A stretch of DNA of 64,000 nucleotides from Myxococcales bacterium (GCA_016717005.1 JADJUF010000038.1:248001-312000); one strand, 5' to 3'. Shown: positions 27,554 to 37,412, counted from the stretch's first letter. The notes: a model not told the origin generated them from the letters alone. Made by a program: numbers and translations.

Positions 27554-29380
27554 TCACTTCGCCAGCACGCCGGTCGCGATCAACATCGCGACCGCGATCC
27601 CGGCCAGGCTCTCGCCGGCGATCAGCCCCGACGCGACCGGCACCACGTACTGGTCCGAGATCGCCTTGGTCCGGCGGCGCATGACCTCGGCGATCGTGGC
27701 GCCCAGGAACATCGCGATCGAGTTCGAGGCCGGGATGACCATCGCGATGCCGACGCCGGCCGGCGACGGCAGGAACCGCCGCACCCGGGCGGGCGCGAGC
27801 TTGTCGACGATCGCCATGACGATGCCGAGCGCGAGGCCGACCACCATCGCCTGCTTGGCCGCGTGCGACAGGCCGCCGAGGCCGTTGGACACGATCGCCG
27901 ACACGCCCGACCACACCAGGCACGACGGCGCCGGCCACTCGTCGCTGCCCAGCACCGACGGGTCGGGGATGATCGCGTTGAAGACCGGCACGATCACCGC
28001 GGCGCCGACCAGCACGCCCAGCAGCTGCGCGTAGACCTGGTGGCGCGGCTTGGCGCCGAGCAGCCACCCGGTCTTGAGCGTCGTCAGCAGATCGGCGGCG
28101 TGGAGCCCGACGCCGCCGGTGACGTTCGCCGACATGATGTTGCCCGACAGGTTGCCGGGCGCCATCGCGCCGAAGACCATCTGCGTGACCGGGCCCAGCG
28201 CCTTGGTCGGCGTGGTGTCGGTCTCGCCGGTGACGCGCGCGGCGATGAAGCCCATCACCACCGACAGCGGCAGCGCCACGACCGCGGCCCAGACCGGGAT
28301 GTCGAACATGATCGACATCAGCGCCACGACGATCGGCCCCAGCACCATGTAGCCGGCCGGGAACCACCAGTCGGGCGCCTCGACCGCGGCGATGCCGGTG
28401 ACCTGCTCGCCGCGCTTCCCGAGCTTGGTCATGCCGGCGAACGCGCGCTTGAGGCTCTTCCAGTCGAGCAGGAACGAGGTGATGCCCGAGCCGACCAGGA
28501 TCCCGGCGCCCGGCCACAGCGTCCAGTTGACGATCGCCTTGTAGCTGACCGTGGCGATCTCGTGGTGCTCGACCAGGGCCGGGGCGATCAGGCCGTAGGT
28601 GACCAGGCCGCCGAGCAACATCGACCACCCGGTGCGGAAGCTCATCAGCGCGCCGGCGCCGATCAAGAGCACCTCGGTCTTGAAGCCGATCGTCCACTTG
28701 CCCAGCTCGTAGCCGGCCATCTTGATCGGCAGCGGCAAGGTCGCGGGGATCAGCTTGAGCGCGTCGCGGCCGACCGCGACCAGCGCGCCGACGAGGCCCG
28801 CGACGCCCAGCGCGATCGCCTTCTGGCTGCCGCCGCCGGCGCCGGCCGCGTGCAGCGACTCGATGGTCTCGGCGGTGGCGGTGCCGGTCGGGAACGCGAG
28901 GTTGTCGCGGTTGATCAGCTGGCGCTTGATCGGGATCGCCGCGAACACGCCGAGCGCGGCGATGACCGCGAACCACAGGATCAGCGGCATCGTGCCCGGC
29001 CGCACGGTCGTCACCATCAAGAGCGCGCCGAACGCCGCCATGTTGCCGCCGCCGGTCATGTAGCCGGCGCCCGAGGCCACGGTCGTGAGCGCGTTGTTCT
29101 CGAGCGGCCCGAACGGCGCCGCGGGGATCTTGAGGGCCTTGATGCCCTGGAACGCCGCGAACGCCAGGATGCAGGCGGTCAGCGTGACGCCCATGCTCCA
29201 GCCGGTCTTGAAGAACACGTACAGGTTCGACATGCACATGACCGCGCCGATCGCCATGCCGATCAAGGCCGCGCGCACGGTGAGGTTGGGCGCGTCGGGG
29301 CGGTAGGTGTGCCGGAGCCAGTGCTCCTCGGCGTCGCCGCCCTCGGCGGGCGCGGTCGGTGGGGACGTTGGTTCGGCCAT
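27554..29380 (-). CDS. OPT family oligopeptide/metal-chelate transporter, 608 aa
   Basis: A protein of roughly 14-16 hydrophobic segments. It starts with a polar, acidic tail (AEGGDAEEHWLRHTYRPDAP) and contains the OPT hallmark region NLYVFFKTGWSMGVTLTACI near residue 55 and ENNALTTVASGAGYMTGGG near 95. The family moves oligopeptides or metal-siderophore/nicotianamine complexes into the cell with protons. It lies on the same strand as, and 106 bases after, the lipoprotein and TonB receptor genes, so an outer-to-inner membrane uptake route is possible though unproven. Confidence 0.88.
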   Translation of the reverse strand: MAEPTSPPTAPAEGGDAEEHWLRHTYRPDAPNLTVRAALIGMAIGAVMCMSNLYVFFKTGWSMGVTLTACILAFAAFQGIKALKIPAAPFGPLENNALTTVASGAGYMTGGGNMAAFGALLMVTTVRPGTMPLILWFAVIAALGVFAAIPIKRQLINRDNLAFPTGTATAETIESLHAAGAGGGSQKAIALGVAGLVGALVAVGRDALKLIPATLPLPIKMAGYELGKWTIGFKTEVLLIGAGALMSFRTGWSMLLGGLVTYGLIAPALVEHHEIATVSYKAIVNWTLWPGAGILVGSGITSFLLDWKSLKRAFAGMTKLGKRGEQVTGIAAVEAPDWWFPAGYMVLGPIVVALMSIMFDIPVWAAVVALPLSVVMGFIAARVTGETDTTPTKALGPVTQMVFGAMAPGNLSGNIMSANVTGGVGLHAADLLTTLKTGWLLGAKPRHQVYAQLLGVLVGAAVIVPVFNAIIPDPSVLGSDEWPAPSCLVWSGVSAIVSNGLGGLSHAAKQAMVVGLALGIVMAIVDKLAPARVRRFLPSPAGVGIAMVIPASNSIAMFLGATIAEVMRRRTKAISDQYVVPVASGLIAGESLAGIAVAMLIATGVLAK

Positions 29381-29486
29381 GAGACTCCAGTCGGGCGAGG
29401 CCGACCACGATAGTGGCTCGCGCGCCCCGGCGTCCAGGCTCGCTGGCCGCCGCGTGCCCTCCGCGCACCCTTCCCGCGCGGCGCGG

Positions 29487-30623
29487 TCACGGGCACGGGA
29501 ACAGCGTGTCGAGCGCCGTGATCAGCGCGGCCGCGTCGACCGCGGTCGGATCGGTGCGGGCCAGCTCGGCGGCGTAGCTGGCGGCGACCGTCGGGTTTCG
29601 GGCGGCGGCCGCGCGCGCGAGCGCCGGGCCCAGCACGCGCACGAACTGCCAGTGGACCGCGGCGTCGGCGCCGGCCGCGGCCGCCAGCGCGACCACGCGC
29701 GCGCGCACGATCGAGGCCACGCCGCGCACCAGCGCCGCGTCGTACTGGGCCAGCGCGGTCGTGCGCAGCGCCGCGAACATCGCGTCGTCGGTGGCGCTCC
29801 CCGGATCGTCGAGCCCGCGCCAGCACCGCACCGCGAGCAGGCCGTCGAAGATCCGGTCGTGGGTCGCGGTCTCGAGGCCGCGCACGTAGCGCGCGAGGCC
29901 GAGGCCGCCGGCGCGGTGCTCGCCGCCGCCGTAGTAGGCCCAGCTCGAGTCGCAGTCGGCCGGCGTGGTCTGGCAGGTGACGCTCTCCTTGTACGCGCTG
30001 ACGTACAGGAACCACAGCAGGCCGGCCTCGATCCGCGCCGCCGCGAGCCGTCGGGCCAGCGGATCGACGTCGGTGGCGCCGGTCGTGAACGCGTCGGCCA
30101 GGAGCGGCGTCATCCGCACCGGCCCGACGCAGCGGTCGGGGTAGGGCGTCGGATCGAAGCCGACCGCGTTGCAGGCCATGGGCGCCGCCGGGTAGTGCTC
30201 GTCCTCGCGCCGGCCGACCCGCGACTCGAGGCCGTTGGCCAGGCTGTACTGGATGCGCGCGTCGATGAACGCCTGGGCGTCGGGCGCGCCCGGCGTGAAC
30301 AGGAGCGTCGCGATCTGTTCGAACGCCGCGATCCGCGCGATCGTCGAGACGCTCGCGTTGGTGACGACGTACATCGACGGGTCGGCGTCGGACACGCACG
30401 CCGGGTACGGATCGGTCGCCGACATCATCACGCGCGGGGTGTAGTCGGTGGCGGCCGGCATGCACGCCGGGTCGGCGTCGGCCGGCGACGCGTCGGCGGG
30501 CGCGTCGATCGTGACGTCGGCGTCGATCGTCGTCGGCGCGTCGGGCGAGGCCGGCGGGTCGGCCTCCTTGCAGGCGGCGCTGGCGAGCGCGGCGAGGCCG
30601 AGGACGAAGGCGAGGCGGGTCAT
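29487..30623 (-). CDS. Lipoprotein of unknown function coupled to a TonB receptor, 378 aa
   Basis: The start codon overlaps the receptor stop (ATGA at 30620-30623), which fixes the start and shows translational coupling. MTRLAFVLGLAALASAAC is a clear lipoprotein signal (Cys18), followed by an Asp/Ala/Pro linker to ~52. The mature domain is mainly helical with conserved-looking EDEHYPAAPMACNAVGF, WFLYVSAYKESVTCQTT and SSWAYYGGGEHR; four or more cysteines suggest disulfides. I do not recognise the family. The context makes it a candidate substrate-binding or surface partner of the receptor. Confidence 0.7.
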   Translation of the reverse strand: MTRLAFVLGLAALASAACKEADPPASPDAPTTIDADVTIDAPADASPADADPACMPAATDYTPRVMMSATDPYPACVSDADPSMYVVTNASVSTIARIAAFEQIATLLFTPGAPDAQAFIDARIQYSLANGLESRVGRREDEHYPAAPMACNAVGFDPTPYPDRCVGPVRMTPLLADAFTTGATDVDPLARRLAAARIEAGLLWFLYVSAYKESVTCQTTPADCDSSWAYYGGGEHRAGGLGLARYVRGLETATHDRIFDGLLAVRCWRGLDDPGSATDDAMFAALRTTALAQYDAALVRGVASIVRARVVALAAAAGADAAVHWQFVRVLGPALARAAAARNPTVAASYAAELARTDPTAVDAAALITALDTLFPCP

Positions 30624-32994
30624 GGGGTCAGCTCCAGGTGCACGATCACGCTCCGGCCGGGGCCGTTGATGCTGGACCCATGGTAGCGGTACGCGGCGTC
30701 GCCGAGGTTCTCGACGACCGCGCCGATCCGCACCGCCGTGGTGACGCGCACGATCGCCCGGGCGTCGAGCACCGCGTAGCCCGGCGTGCCGCCCGCCGGG
30801 ATGCGCGGATCGCCGCGGTCGCTCGGGGCCAGGCGATCCTGGGCCACGGCCCAGCGCAGCGCCAGCGCCAGGTCGACGCGCCCGCGCTGGGCGCGCGCCT
30901 CGACGGTGCCGTTCCACGGCGGCACCCGGGACAGCGGCACGGTCGCGACGTAGGGGACGGTCGGATCGACCGGGCGCGGCTCGGGGTTGGGGCCCTCGCC
31001 GAACGCGTAGCCGATGGTGGCGCGCACGCGCACCGGCGCCAGGTCGAGCTCGGCGGCGCCGTCGAGCCCGCGGACCGTCGCCGGGCCGCCGAGGTTGACC
31101 AGCTGGTAGCGGAACCACGCGCCCTGGCAGGCGCGCGCGCTCGGCGGGCAGTCGTCGATCGAGCGCAGCGACCGCGCGATCGCGCCGGTGACCCGCGTGG
31201 CGTAGGCCCACGCCTCGGCGCGGACCCGGCCGCGCGCGACCTTCACGCCCAGCTCCGCGGTGATCGCACGCTCCGCCGCCAGCGCCGGGTTCTCGAACTG
31301 GAAGCCCGGGCCCGCCGCCTGCCGGCCCGACAGATCGTCGAGGTTGGGCGCGCGGAACGATCGATCGAGCATCGCCGACACCTCGAGGTCGTCGCGCGCG
31401 GCCCAGGTCGCACCGATGAAGCCGGCCTGCGTGAGCCAGCGCCGATCGATCGCGGTGGTGGCCGAGGCGTCATCGCCGGGCGCGCGGGCCGCGGCCACGC
31501 CGAGCCGGCCGCCAGCGCGCACGGTCAGCGCCCGCCAGGTCGCGGTCGCGGTCGCGAAGCCGCCGCCGGTCAGGTAGCGCGAGCCGGTCAGGTACTGGCC
31601 GCGGCTGTCGTAGCGCACGAACCCGAGGTCGGTCAGCTCGAGCCACGCGACCGAGTCGAGGCCGTCGCCGTACAGGTCGGCGCCGTAGTCGCCGGTGAGC
31701 GCGAGCGGCCCCACGCGCGCGGCGGCGGTGGTCGCGGTCGCGGTCAGCCCGAGCGTGCGCACGTCGTCTCGGCCGCCCTCGCGCACCGCCGCGCGCGGGC
31801 GCTCGCGGATGCGGCGCTCGTGCTGCTCCTGCGCCGACAGCGTCAGGCGCGCGCGCTCGGCCCACGCGCCCAGCCGGCGCTCGAGCGCGACGTACGCGAG
31901 CCGGTGGAACTGCTCGTCGTAGCGCAGGCACTCGTCGGGCGGCGCGAACGCCGGCGGGCACTGATCGGTGCGCGGCGCGTCGAGCTGGCGGTAGTCGTAG
32001 TAGGCGGCCGTGACGCGGGTCCCGCCGACGCGGTCGACCACGCGCGCGTCCCAGGTGGCCTCGCGGAAGCCGGTGCCGAGCTGGGTGCGGCCGTCGGGCG
32101 CGAAGCTGGGCGTGAGCCCGGTCTGGCTGCCGGCGGCGGCGCCGACCGGGCCGCCGCTCTCGAGCAGGCTGACGTCGCGGTAGCCGACGCCGACCAGCGC
32201 GCGGGCGCCGTGGCCGAGCGCGACCGACGCCTCGGCCCGGCCGCCGAGCTCGTGATCGGCCGAGCCCCAGCGCAGCTCGAGCCGCGGGGCCAGCGCGCGC
32301 GCGGGATCGGGATCCCGCGGGATCGCGTCGAGCACGCCCCCGATCGCGTCCGAGCCCCAGCGGGTCGACGCGCTGCCGCGGATCACGTCGATCGCAGCCA
32401 GCGCGCGCGTATCGATCGTGAAGAAGTACTGGTTGGGGCCCTGGCGCCAGGTCGCGTTGTTGAGCCGGATGCCGTCGAACAGGAGCACCGTCTGCTGGCC
32501 GGTGCGCCCGCGCAGGTAGGCCGAGCCCTGGGCCGCGGCGGTCTGCTGCACGTACACGCCCGGCTCCCAGCGCAGCGCGTCGGGCGCGGAGCGCGGCTGG
32601 CGCACGATCAGATCGTCGCGGGTAACGGTCGAGCTGGCGCGGCCCGGCGCGGGCGCGGGCGCGCGATCGTCGAGCACGATGGTCTCGCGGCCGGTGGCGC
32701 GGCCGGTGGCGGGGCCGATGGCGCCGGTGGCGGGGCCGATGGCGCCGGTGGCGGGGCCGGCGGCGCGGCCGATGGCGCGAGCGGCGCGGCCGATGGCGCG
32801 GGCGGCGCGGCCGATGGCGCCGGTGGCGGGGCCGATGGCGCCGGTGGCGGGGCGGGTGGCGCCGGTGGCGGGGCGGGTGGCGCGGCCGATGGCGCCGGTG
32901 GCGCGACACGTGGCGCGGCCGATGCGGCGGGCGCGGCCACCGCGGCGCTGGCGGCGGCCACCGCCGCCAGCCACGTCAACGAGGGAGCGCGCAC
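30620..32994 (-). CDS. TonB-dependent outer-membrane receptor with broken frame in Ala/Pro repeat
   Basis: Plug domain motifs are clear: TRDDLIVRQPRSAPDALRWE, GVYVQQTAAAQGSAYLRGRT, LLFDGIRLNN and VIRGSASTRWGSDAIGGVLD. A long beta-barrel follows, ending VIVHLELTP. The plug/barrel frame runs on upstream into an implausible Arg/Gly/Ala string. Another frame from GTG 32994 (or ATG 33060) encodes a signal peptide (LTWLAAVAAASAAVAAPAAS) and an Ala/Pro-rich linker. The two frames need a one-base shift near 32690-32715, inside or beside a 21-bp repeat array. This may be a real on/off switch, a mutation, or an assembly error. Ligand unknown; it is coupled to a lipoprotein. Confidence 0.85.
32695..32940. 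repeat. Degenerate 21-bp tandem repeat coding an Ala/Pro linker
   Basis: On the plus strand GGCGCCGGTGGCGGGGCCGA-type units and shorter variants repeat about eleven times. In the signal-peptide frame on the minus strand this encodes repeats like APSAPPP. Copy-to-copy variation is mostly between GCGCCGGTGGCGGG and GCGCGGGCGGCGCG. Confidence 0.88.
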
Positions 32995-33143
32995 CAGCCG
33001 CCACTGTAGCGCCGATCGAGGTTGCGCCTGCACACCGCAGTCGCTATGAATTGCCCGCACACACCGGGAGAATGAGCGGCCTGGCGCGGCCAGGTGGACG
33101 GACGGTGTCGACGCAGCTATCCCTGCGCCAGGAGTCCGTCGCC

Positions 33144-34541
33144 ATGGCTACCGAGTACCTGTTCCCGCCCGAGGCCCGCCCCCCCGTCGTCCGGGTCGCG
33201 CGTGCGCTGATGCGCCCGGTCGAGCGCTTCCTCGCGATCGAGGCCGCCAGCGGCCTGATCCTGCTGGCCGCCGCCGCGGTCGCGCTGATCTGGGCCAACT
33301 CGGCCTGGGCCGACGACTACGAGGCGCTGTGGCGCACGCCGCTGGGCTTCACGATCGGCGACTACCGGGTCGAGGCCTCGCTGCACTACGTCGTCAACGA
33401 CATCTTGATGGCGATCTTCTTCTTCGTCGTCGGGCTCGAGATCCGGCGCGAGATGCACCAGGGTGAGCTGTCGGACCTGCGGCGCGCGGCCTTGCCGATC
33501 GTGGCGGCGATCGGCGGCATGGTCGCGCCGGCGCTCCTGTACCTGGCGCTCGCGCCCGGGTCGGCGCACGACGGCTGGGGCGTGCCGATGGCCACCGACA
33601 TCGCGTTCGCGATCGGCGTGCTGGCGCTCTTGGGGCGCCGGGTGCCGCCGGCCTTGCGCGTGCTGCTCCTGGCGACCGCGATCATCGACGACATCGGCGC
33701 GATCATCGTGATCGCGCTGTTCTACTCGTCGGGCGTGTCTGGCCTCGGCTTCGCGGTCGCCGGCATCGGGATCGCGGCGATCGTGGTCATGCGGGCGCTG
33801 GGCGTGCGGCGCGCGCTCGCGTACATCCCCGCCGGCGCGGTGATCTGGATCGGCGTCGCCAAGGCCGGCATCCACCCGACCATCGCTGGCGTGATCATCG
33901 GGCTGATGACCCCGGCCCAGGCCTGGTACGGCGTGCGCCGGTTCGTGGCCGAGAGCCGCACGCAGCTCGACGAGATCGAGGTCGTGTGCGCCGACGGCCA
34001 CGCCGACGCCCAGGCGCTGAGCAAGCCGCTGGCCGAGCTCGGCCGCGCCCACCGCGAGGCGACCGCGCCGGTCGAGCGGCTCGAGCACATCCTGCACCCG
34101 TGGGTCGCCTACCTGATCATGCCGGTGTTCGCGCTCGCCAACGCCGGCGTCGCGCTGGGCGGGCTCGACCTGGGCGCCGCGCCCGGGGCGCTCGCCGGCG
34201 TCATGGTCGGGCTGGTCGTCGGCAAGCCGCTCGGCATCTTGCTCCTGTGCGGGCTCGCGGTCCGGCTCGGCGTGGCCCGGCTGCCGCGCGGCATCGACGT
34301 CCGCGGGCTGATCGTGGTCGGCACCGTGGCCGGCGTCGGGTTCACGATGGCCCTGTTCATCGCCGGGCTCGCGTTCCCGGCGTCGCCCGAGCTGCACGGG
34401 GTGGCCAAGCTCGGCGTGCTGATGGCGTCGGGGTGCGCCGCGATCCTGGCGTACATCCTCGGGCGCGCGCTCCTGCCGGCGGCGCCGCCGATTGGCGCCG
34501 CCGCGACCGCCCACGAGGCCGAGGTCTCGACCGAGGCCTGA
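33144..34541 (+). CDS. nhaA: Na+/H+ antiporter NhaA, 465 aa
   Basis: NhaA hallmarks are present: ASGLILLAAAAVALIWANS near residue 35, NDILMAIFFFVVGLEIRREM near 90, VPMATDIAFAIGVLALLG near 150 and ATAIIDDIGAIIVIALFY near 178, where the paired aspartates bind Na+/H+. It exports Na+ in exchange for protons at the inner membrane. AGGAG lies ~10 bases before the ATG. The chain is longer than E. coli NhaA because of a ~60-residue hydrophilic insertion (RRFVAESRTQLDEIEVVCAD) in the middle, seen in the longer subgroup of the family. Divergent from the TonB receptor gene. Confidence 0.95.
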   Translation: MATEYLFPPEARPPVVRVARALMRPVERFLAIEAASGLILLAAAAVALIWANSAWADDYEALWRTPLGFTIGDYRVEASLHYVVNDILMAIFFFVVGLEIRREMHQGELSDLRRAALPIVAAIGGMVAPALLYLALAPGSAHDGWGVPMATDIAFAIGVLALLGRRVPPALRVLLLATAIIDDIGAIIVIALFYSSGVSGLGFAVAGIGIAAIVVMRALGVRRALAYIPAGAVIWIGVAKAGIHPTIAGVIIGLMTPAQAWYGVRRFVAESRTQLDEIEVVCADGHADAQALSKPLAELGRAHREATAPVERLEHILHPWVAYLIMPVFALANAGVALGGLDLGAAPGALAGVMVGLVVGKPLGILLLCGLAVRLGVARLPRGIDVRGLIVVGTVAGVGFTMALFIAGLAFPASPELHGVAKLGVLMASGCAAILAYILGRALLPAAPPIGAAATAHEAEVSTEA

Positions 34542-34555
34542 TACACTGCCGCGCG

Positions 34556-35023
34556 ATGAAGCACCTGTCGACGATCGTCACCGCGGCCCTGGCGGCCGCG
34601 TCCCTGGCCGCGTGTGGCGGCAAGAGCAAGGGCGCCGACGCGCCGGTCGGCGGCACCGGCGGTGCCGCGCCGGAGTCCGACCTGCCGTTCGATCCCGAGG
34701 CGGTGCGCCAGCAGCTGGCCACCTCCGCGGGTAACGAGGCCTGCGGCGTCGAAGGCGGCGAGACCTTCGGCGGCATCCTCAAGCGCCAGGGCGACGCGCT
34801 CGGCACCGCCGACGAGACCGACATCTCGTTCGAGTGCCAGCCCAGCGGCGCCGACGACGGCACCTACGGCTGCACCTGGTCCGTGTTCTCGAAGCCGCCG
34901 GCGGCGCCGGACCCCGACGACCCCTGCGGCGGCGAGTGCTGCTCGGGCTACCAGATCATGATCACCGTCAACGCCGACGGCACGTTCGATCCCGCCAGCG
35001 CCAACTGCGTCGCGCCGGGGTGA
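34556..35023 (+). CDS. Small lipoprotein of unknown function, 155 aa
   Basis: Clear lipoprotein signal MKHLSTIVTAALAAASLAAC (Cys20), then a Gly/Ala linker. The mature ~110 residues hold three Cys pairs (EACGVEGG, FECQPS...YGCTW, DPCGGECCSGYQ), suggesting a disulfide-knit domain in the periplasm or at the surface. Family not recognised. It begins 14 bases after nhaA and is probably co-transcribed, though a functional link is not evident. Confidence 0.7.
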   Translation: MKHLSTIVTAALAAASLAACGGKSKGADAPVGGTGGAAPESDLPFDPEAVRQQLATSAGNEACGVEGGETFGGILKRQGDALGTADETDISFECQPSGADDGTYGCTWSVFSKPPAAPDPDDPCGGECCSGYQIMITVNADGTFDPASANCVAPG

Positions 35024-35097
35024 GCTGGTCGGCGCGCGCCGCCGCGGCCGCGCTGGACCTCAACGCGTGTCGGGCGCCGCGACGAACCTGCTGAAGC

Positions 35098-36405
35098 TCA
35101 GCCCAGGACGTAGTGGCGGGTCTGGACCAGCGCGCGGCGCAGCTCGCCGCGGTGGTCGGGGTGGGCGAGGTCGATCAGCGCCTCGCCGCGCTCGCGCAGG
35201 GTCAGGCCGTGGAGGTTGCGGGCGCCGTGCTCGGTCACGACCCAGTGGACGTGGCCGCGGGTGGTGACCACGCCCGAGCCGGCCGCGAGCTCGGCGGTGA
35301 TGCGCGAGACCGTGCCCCGGGCCGCGGTCGACGGCAGCGCGACGATCGGCTTGCCGCCGACCGACAGCGCCGCGCCGCGCAGGAAGTCCATCTGCCCGCC
35401 GATGCCCGAGTAGATCGTGTGGCCGAGCGAGTCGGCGCACACCTGCCCGGTCAGATCGAGCGCCAGCGCCGAGTTGATCGCGGTGACCTTCGGGTTCTTG
35501 CGGATCAGCGCGGTGTCGTTGGTGCGATCGCAGCCGTGGAACTCGATCGCCGGGTTGTCGTGGATGAAGTCGTACAGGCGCGGCGTGCCCATCACGAACG
35601 ACGTCACCGAGCGGCCGGGGTGGACCGCCTTGGCGCGGTTGGTGACCACGCCGCCCTCGATCAGCGGCACCAGCCCGTCGGAGAACATCTCGGTGTGGAC
35701 GCCGAGCTCGTGGTGGTCGATCAACCGCGCCAGCACCGCGTCGGGGATCGCGCCGATGCCGGTCTGGAGCGTCGCGCCGTCCTCGATCAGATCGGCGACG
35801 AGCTCGCCGATCTGATCCACGGCGGCGGTGGGCGCGTCGGGATCGTGGCGCGGCAGCGGTCGGTCGGTGCGCACGAACGCGTGGATGCGGTCGAGCGAGA
35901 CCATCGTGTTGCCGTGGGTGCGCGGCATCTGCTCGTTGATCTCGGCGATCACCAGCCGGGCGCTGTCGACGGCGCCGCGGGCGGCGTCGGCCGAGGTGCC
36001 GAGCGACACGAACCCGTGGCGATCGGGCGGCGACACCTGCACCAGCGCCACGTCGAGCGGCACGGTGCCCGACGTGAACAGGCCGGGGATGTCCGACAGG
36101 AACACCGGCATGAAGTCGGCGCGGCCGTCGGCGACCGCGGCGCGGGCGTCGGGCCCGACGAAGAACGACACCGAGCGCAGCCGGGCGGTGACCTCCGGCG
36201 CCAGGAAGCTGGCGGTGCCGGTGGTGTGGAGGTGGTAGAGCCGGACGTCGGTGAGGTCGGCGACGTTGGCGCGCGCGGCCAGCGCGTCGAGCAGCGGCAC
36301 CGGCGTCGCGGCGGCGCCGTGCACGAACACCCGGGCGCCGGAGCCGATCGTCGCGATCGCCTCGGTGGCGGAGACCGCGCGGGCGGCCCAGTCAGTTGAG
36401 AGCAT
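35098..36405 (-). CDS. Acetyl-CoA hydrolase/CoA-transferase family protein, 435 aa
   Basis: Family I CoA-transferase architecture of two alpha/beta halves. Motifs: GSGARVFVHGAAATPVPLLD near residue 23; FMPVFLSDIPGLF near 100; TLQTGIGAIPDAVLARL near 225; HTEMFSDGLVPLIEGG near 250, which contains the catalytic Glu; and IYSGIGGQMDFLRGAALSVG near 350. These match acetyl-CoA hydrolase/4-hydroxybutyrate CoA-transferase enzymes that move CoA between short acids. The ATG at 36405 gives the usual family N-terminus; an in-frame ATG at 36435 preceded by AAAGG is an alternative. Confidence 0.9.
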   Translation of the reverse strand: MLSTDWAARAVSATEAIATIGSGARVFVHGAAATPVPLLDALAARANVADLTDVRLYHLHTTGTASFLAPEVTARLRSVSFFVGPDARAAVADGRADFMPVFLSDIPGLFTSGTVPLDVALVQVSPPDRHGFVSLGTSADAARGAVDSARLVIAEINEQMPRTHGNTMVSLDRIHAFVRTDRPLPRHDPDAPTAAVDQIGELVADLIEDGATLQTGIGAIPDAVLARLIDHHELGVHTEMFSDGLVPLIEGGVVTNRAKAVHPGRSVTSFVMGTPRLYDFIHDNPAIEFHGCDRTNDTALIRKNPKVTAINSALALDLTGQVCADSLGHTIYSGIGGQMDFLRGAALSVGGKPIVALPSTAARGTVSRITAELAAGSGVVTTRGHVHWVVTEHGARNLHGLTLRERGEALIDLAHPDHRGELRRALVQTRHYVLG

Positions 36406-36436
36406 GGGAGGATCGTGCCGATCGCCGCAGCGCATG

Positions 36437-36660
36437 CAAGCCTTTCGGCCGAGCACCGCGGCGCGCCCAGCACCTGCCCGGCGCTGGCGAACGAACGATC
36501 TGGTCCTCAGCCGCCGGTCCACGTGGCGGGCGGCGCGCGTCGTGGGAGCGGAACCTCGCGGCGCCCGTCGGGCGACCGACCCGGCTCGGGTGCGCCTGGG
36601 GTCGTGCTGCGCCCCAGCACCTGCCTGGGGTCCGGCGACGAACGAGCTGGCCCTCAGCCG
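36437..36660. repeat. Intergenic repeat related to 22908-23226
   Basis: Contains TTTCGGCCGAGCACCG and two copies of CACCTGCC(C/T)GG...GGCGA(A)CGAAC...CTCAG, blocks that also occur at ~23059-23125. The right end runs into the stop codon of the CBS protein gene. No gene is supported. Confidence 0.7.
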
Positions 36661-37412
36661 CGGGCGACCACGCCGGCGAAGTCCAGCCCGGACACCACGC
36701 CGACGAAGTCGCGCACCTTGCTGACCACGATCCGGCGCACGCCCATGCGCGCGCACTGGGCCGCGGCGCGGTGGACGGCGGTCTCCGAGGGCAGGCAGAT
36801 CAGCGCCGGGTCGAGCAGGTCGCCGACCGGCGTCGTGTGGACCAGATCGCGGGCGGCGAGCGCCTCCTCCTGCGTGAACACGCCGACCGGCCAGTCGTTG
36901 TCGGTCACGATCAGCCCGGTGATGCGGGCGCGATCGAGCCACTCCATCGCCAGCGCCAGCGACTGGTCGACGCGGATCGTCGCCACCGGCGTGCTCATGA
37001 TCTCCTGGATCGAGCCGGTGATCTTCGCGTCCTCGACCGCGCGGGTCAGGTCGGTCGTGGTGATCACGCCGACCAGGCGGCCGCCGTCGACCGCGAACAC
37101 GCGGTGGATGCGGTGCTCGACCATCAGCCGCGCGGCGTCGCGCAACGGCGCGGCGTGCTCGATGACGATCGGGCCCTGGCTCATCACCGCGGCGCAGGTC
37201 GCGTCGTGGTCCTTGGGGTGGTAGCGCTGGTGCCGCAGGAGATCGGTCCGCGACACCACGCCGACGATCGATCCTCGATCGTCGACCAGCGGGACCGACG
37301 AGATCCGGCGGGTGGCGAGCTGGGTGGCGACCTCGGTCAGCGGCGTCGTCGGCGTGGCGGTGACCAGGTCGGTCGTCAGGTAGCGCGTGACGGGATGGCT
37401 AGCGACGCTCAT
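36654..37412 (-). CDS. Protein of four CBS domains, 252 aa
   Basis: Two tandem CBS pairs make up the whole protein. Repeated cores are RRISSVPLVDDRGSIVGVVS, HRIHRVFAVDGGRLVGVITT, ARITGLIVTDNDWPVGVFTQ and MGVRRIVVSKVRDFVGVVSG. CBS pairs bind adenosine nucleotides and usually regulate a partner. Here there is no attached enzyme or channel, so it is a stand-alone regulatory module in the cytosol, target unknown. The predicted start follows the previous family pattern (Met before a Thr/Asp segment). Confidence 0.88.
   Translation of the reverse strand: MSVASHPVTRYLTTDLVTATPTTPLTEVATQLATRRISSVPLVDDRGSIVGVVSRTDLLRHQRYHPKDHDATCAAVMSQGPIVIEHAAPLRDAARLMVEHRIHRVFAVDGGRLVGVITTTDLTRAVEDAKITGSIQEIMSTPVATIRVDQSLALAMEWLDRARITGLIVTDNDWPVGVFTQEEALAARDLVHTTPVGDLLDPALICLPSETAVHRAAAQCARMGVRRIVVSKVRDFVGVVSGLDFAGVVARG

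Noticed and set aside
30638..33049. 803-aa plus-strand frame opposite the TonB receptor.
   Set aside because: Antisense to plug and barrel motifs; low complexity at its end comes from the 21-bp repeat.
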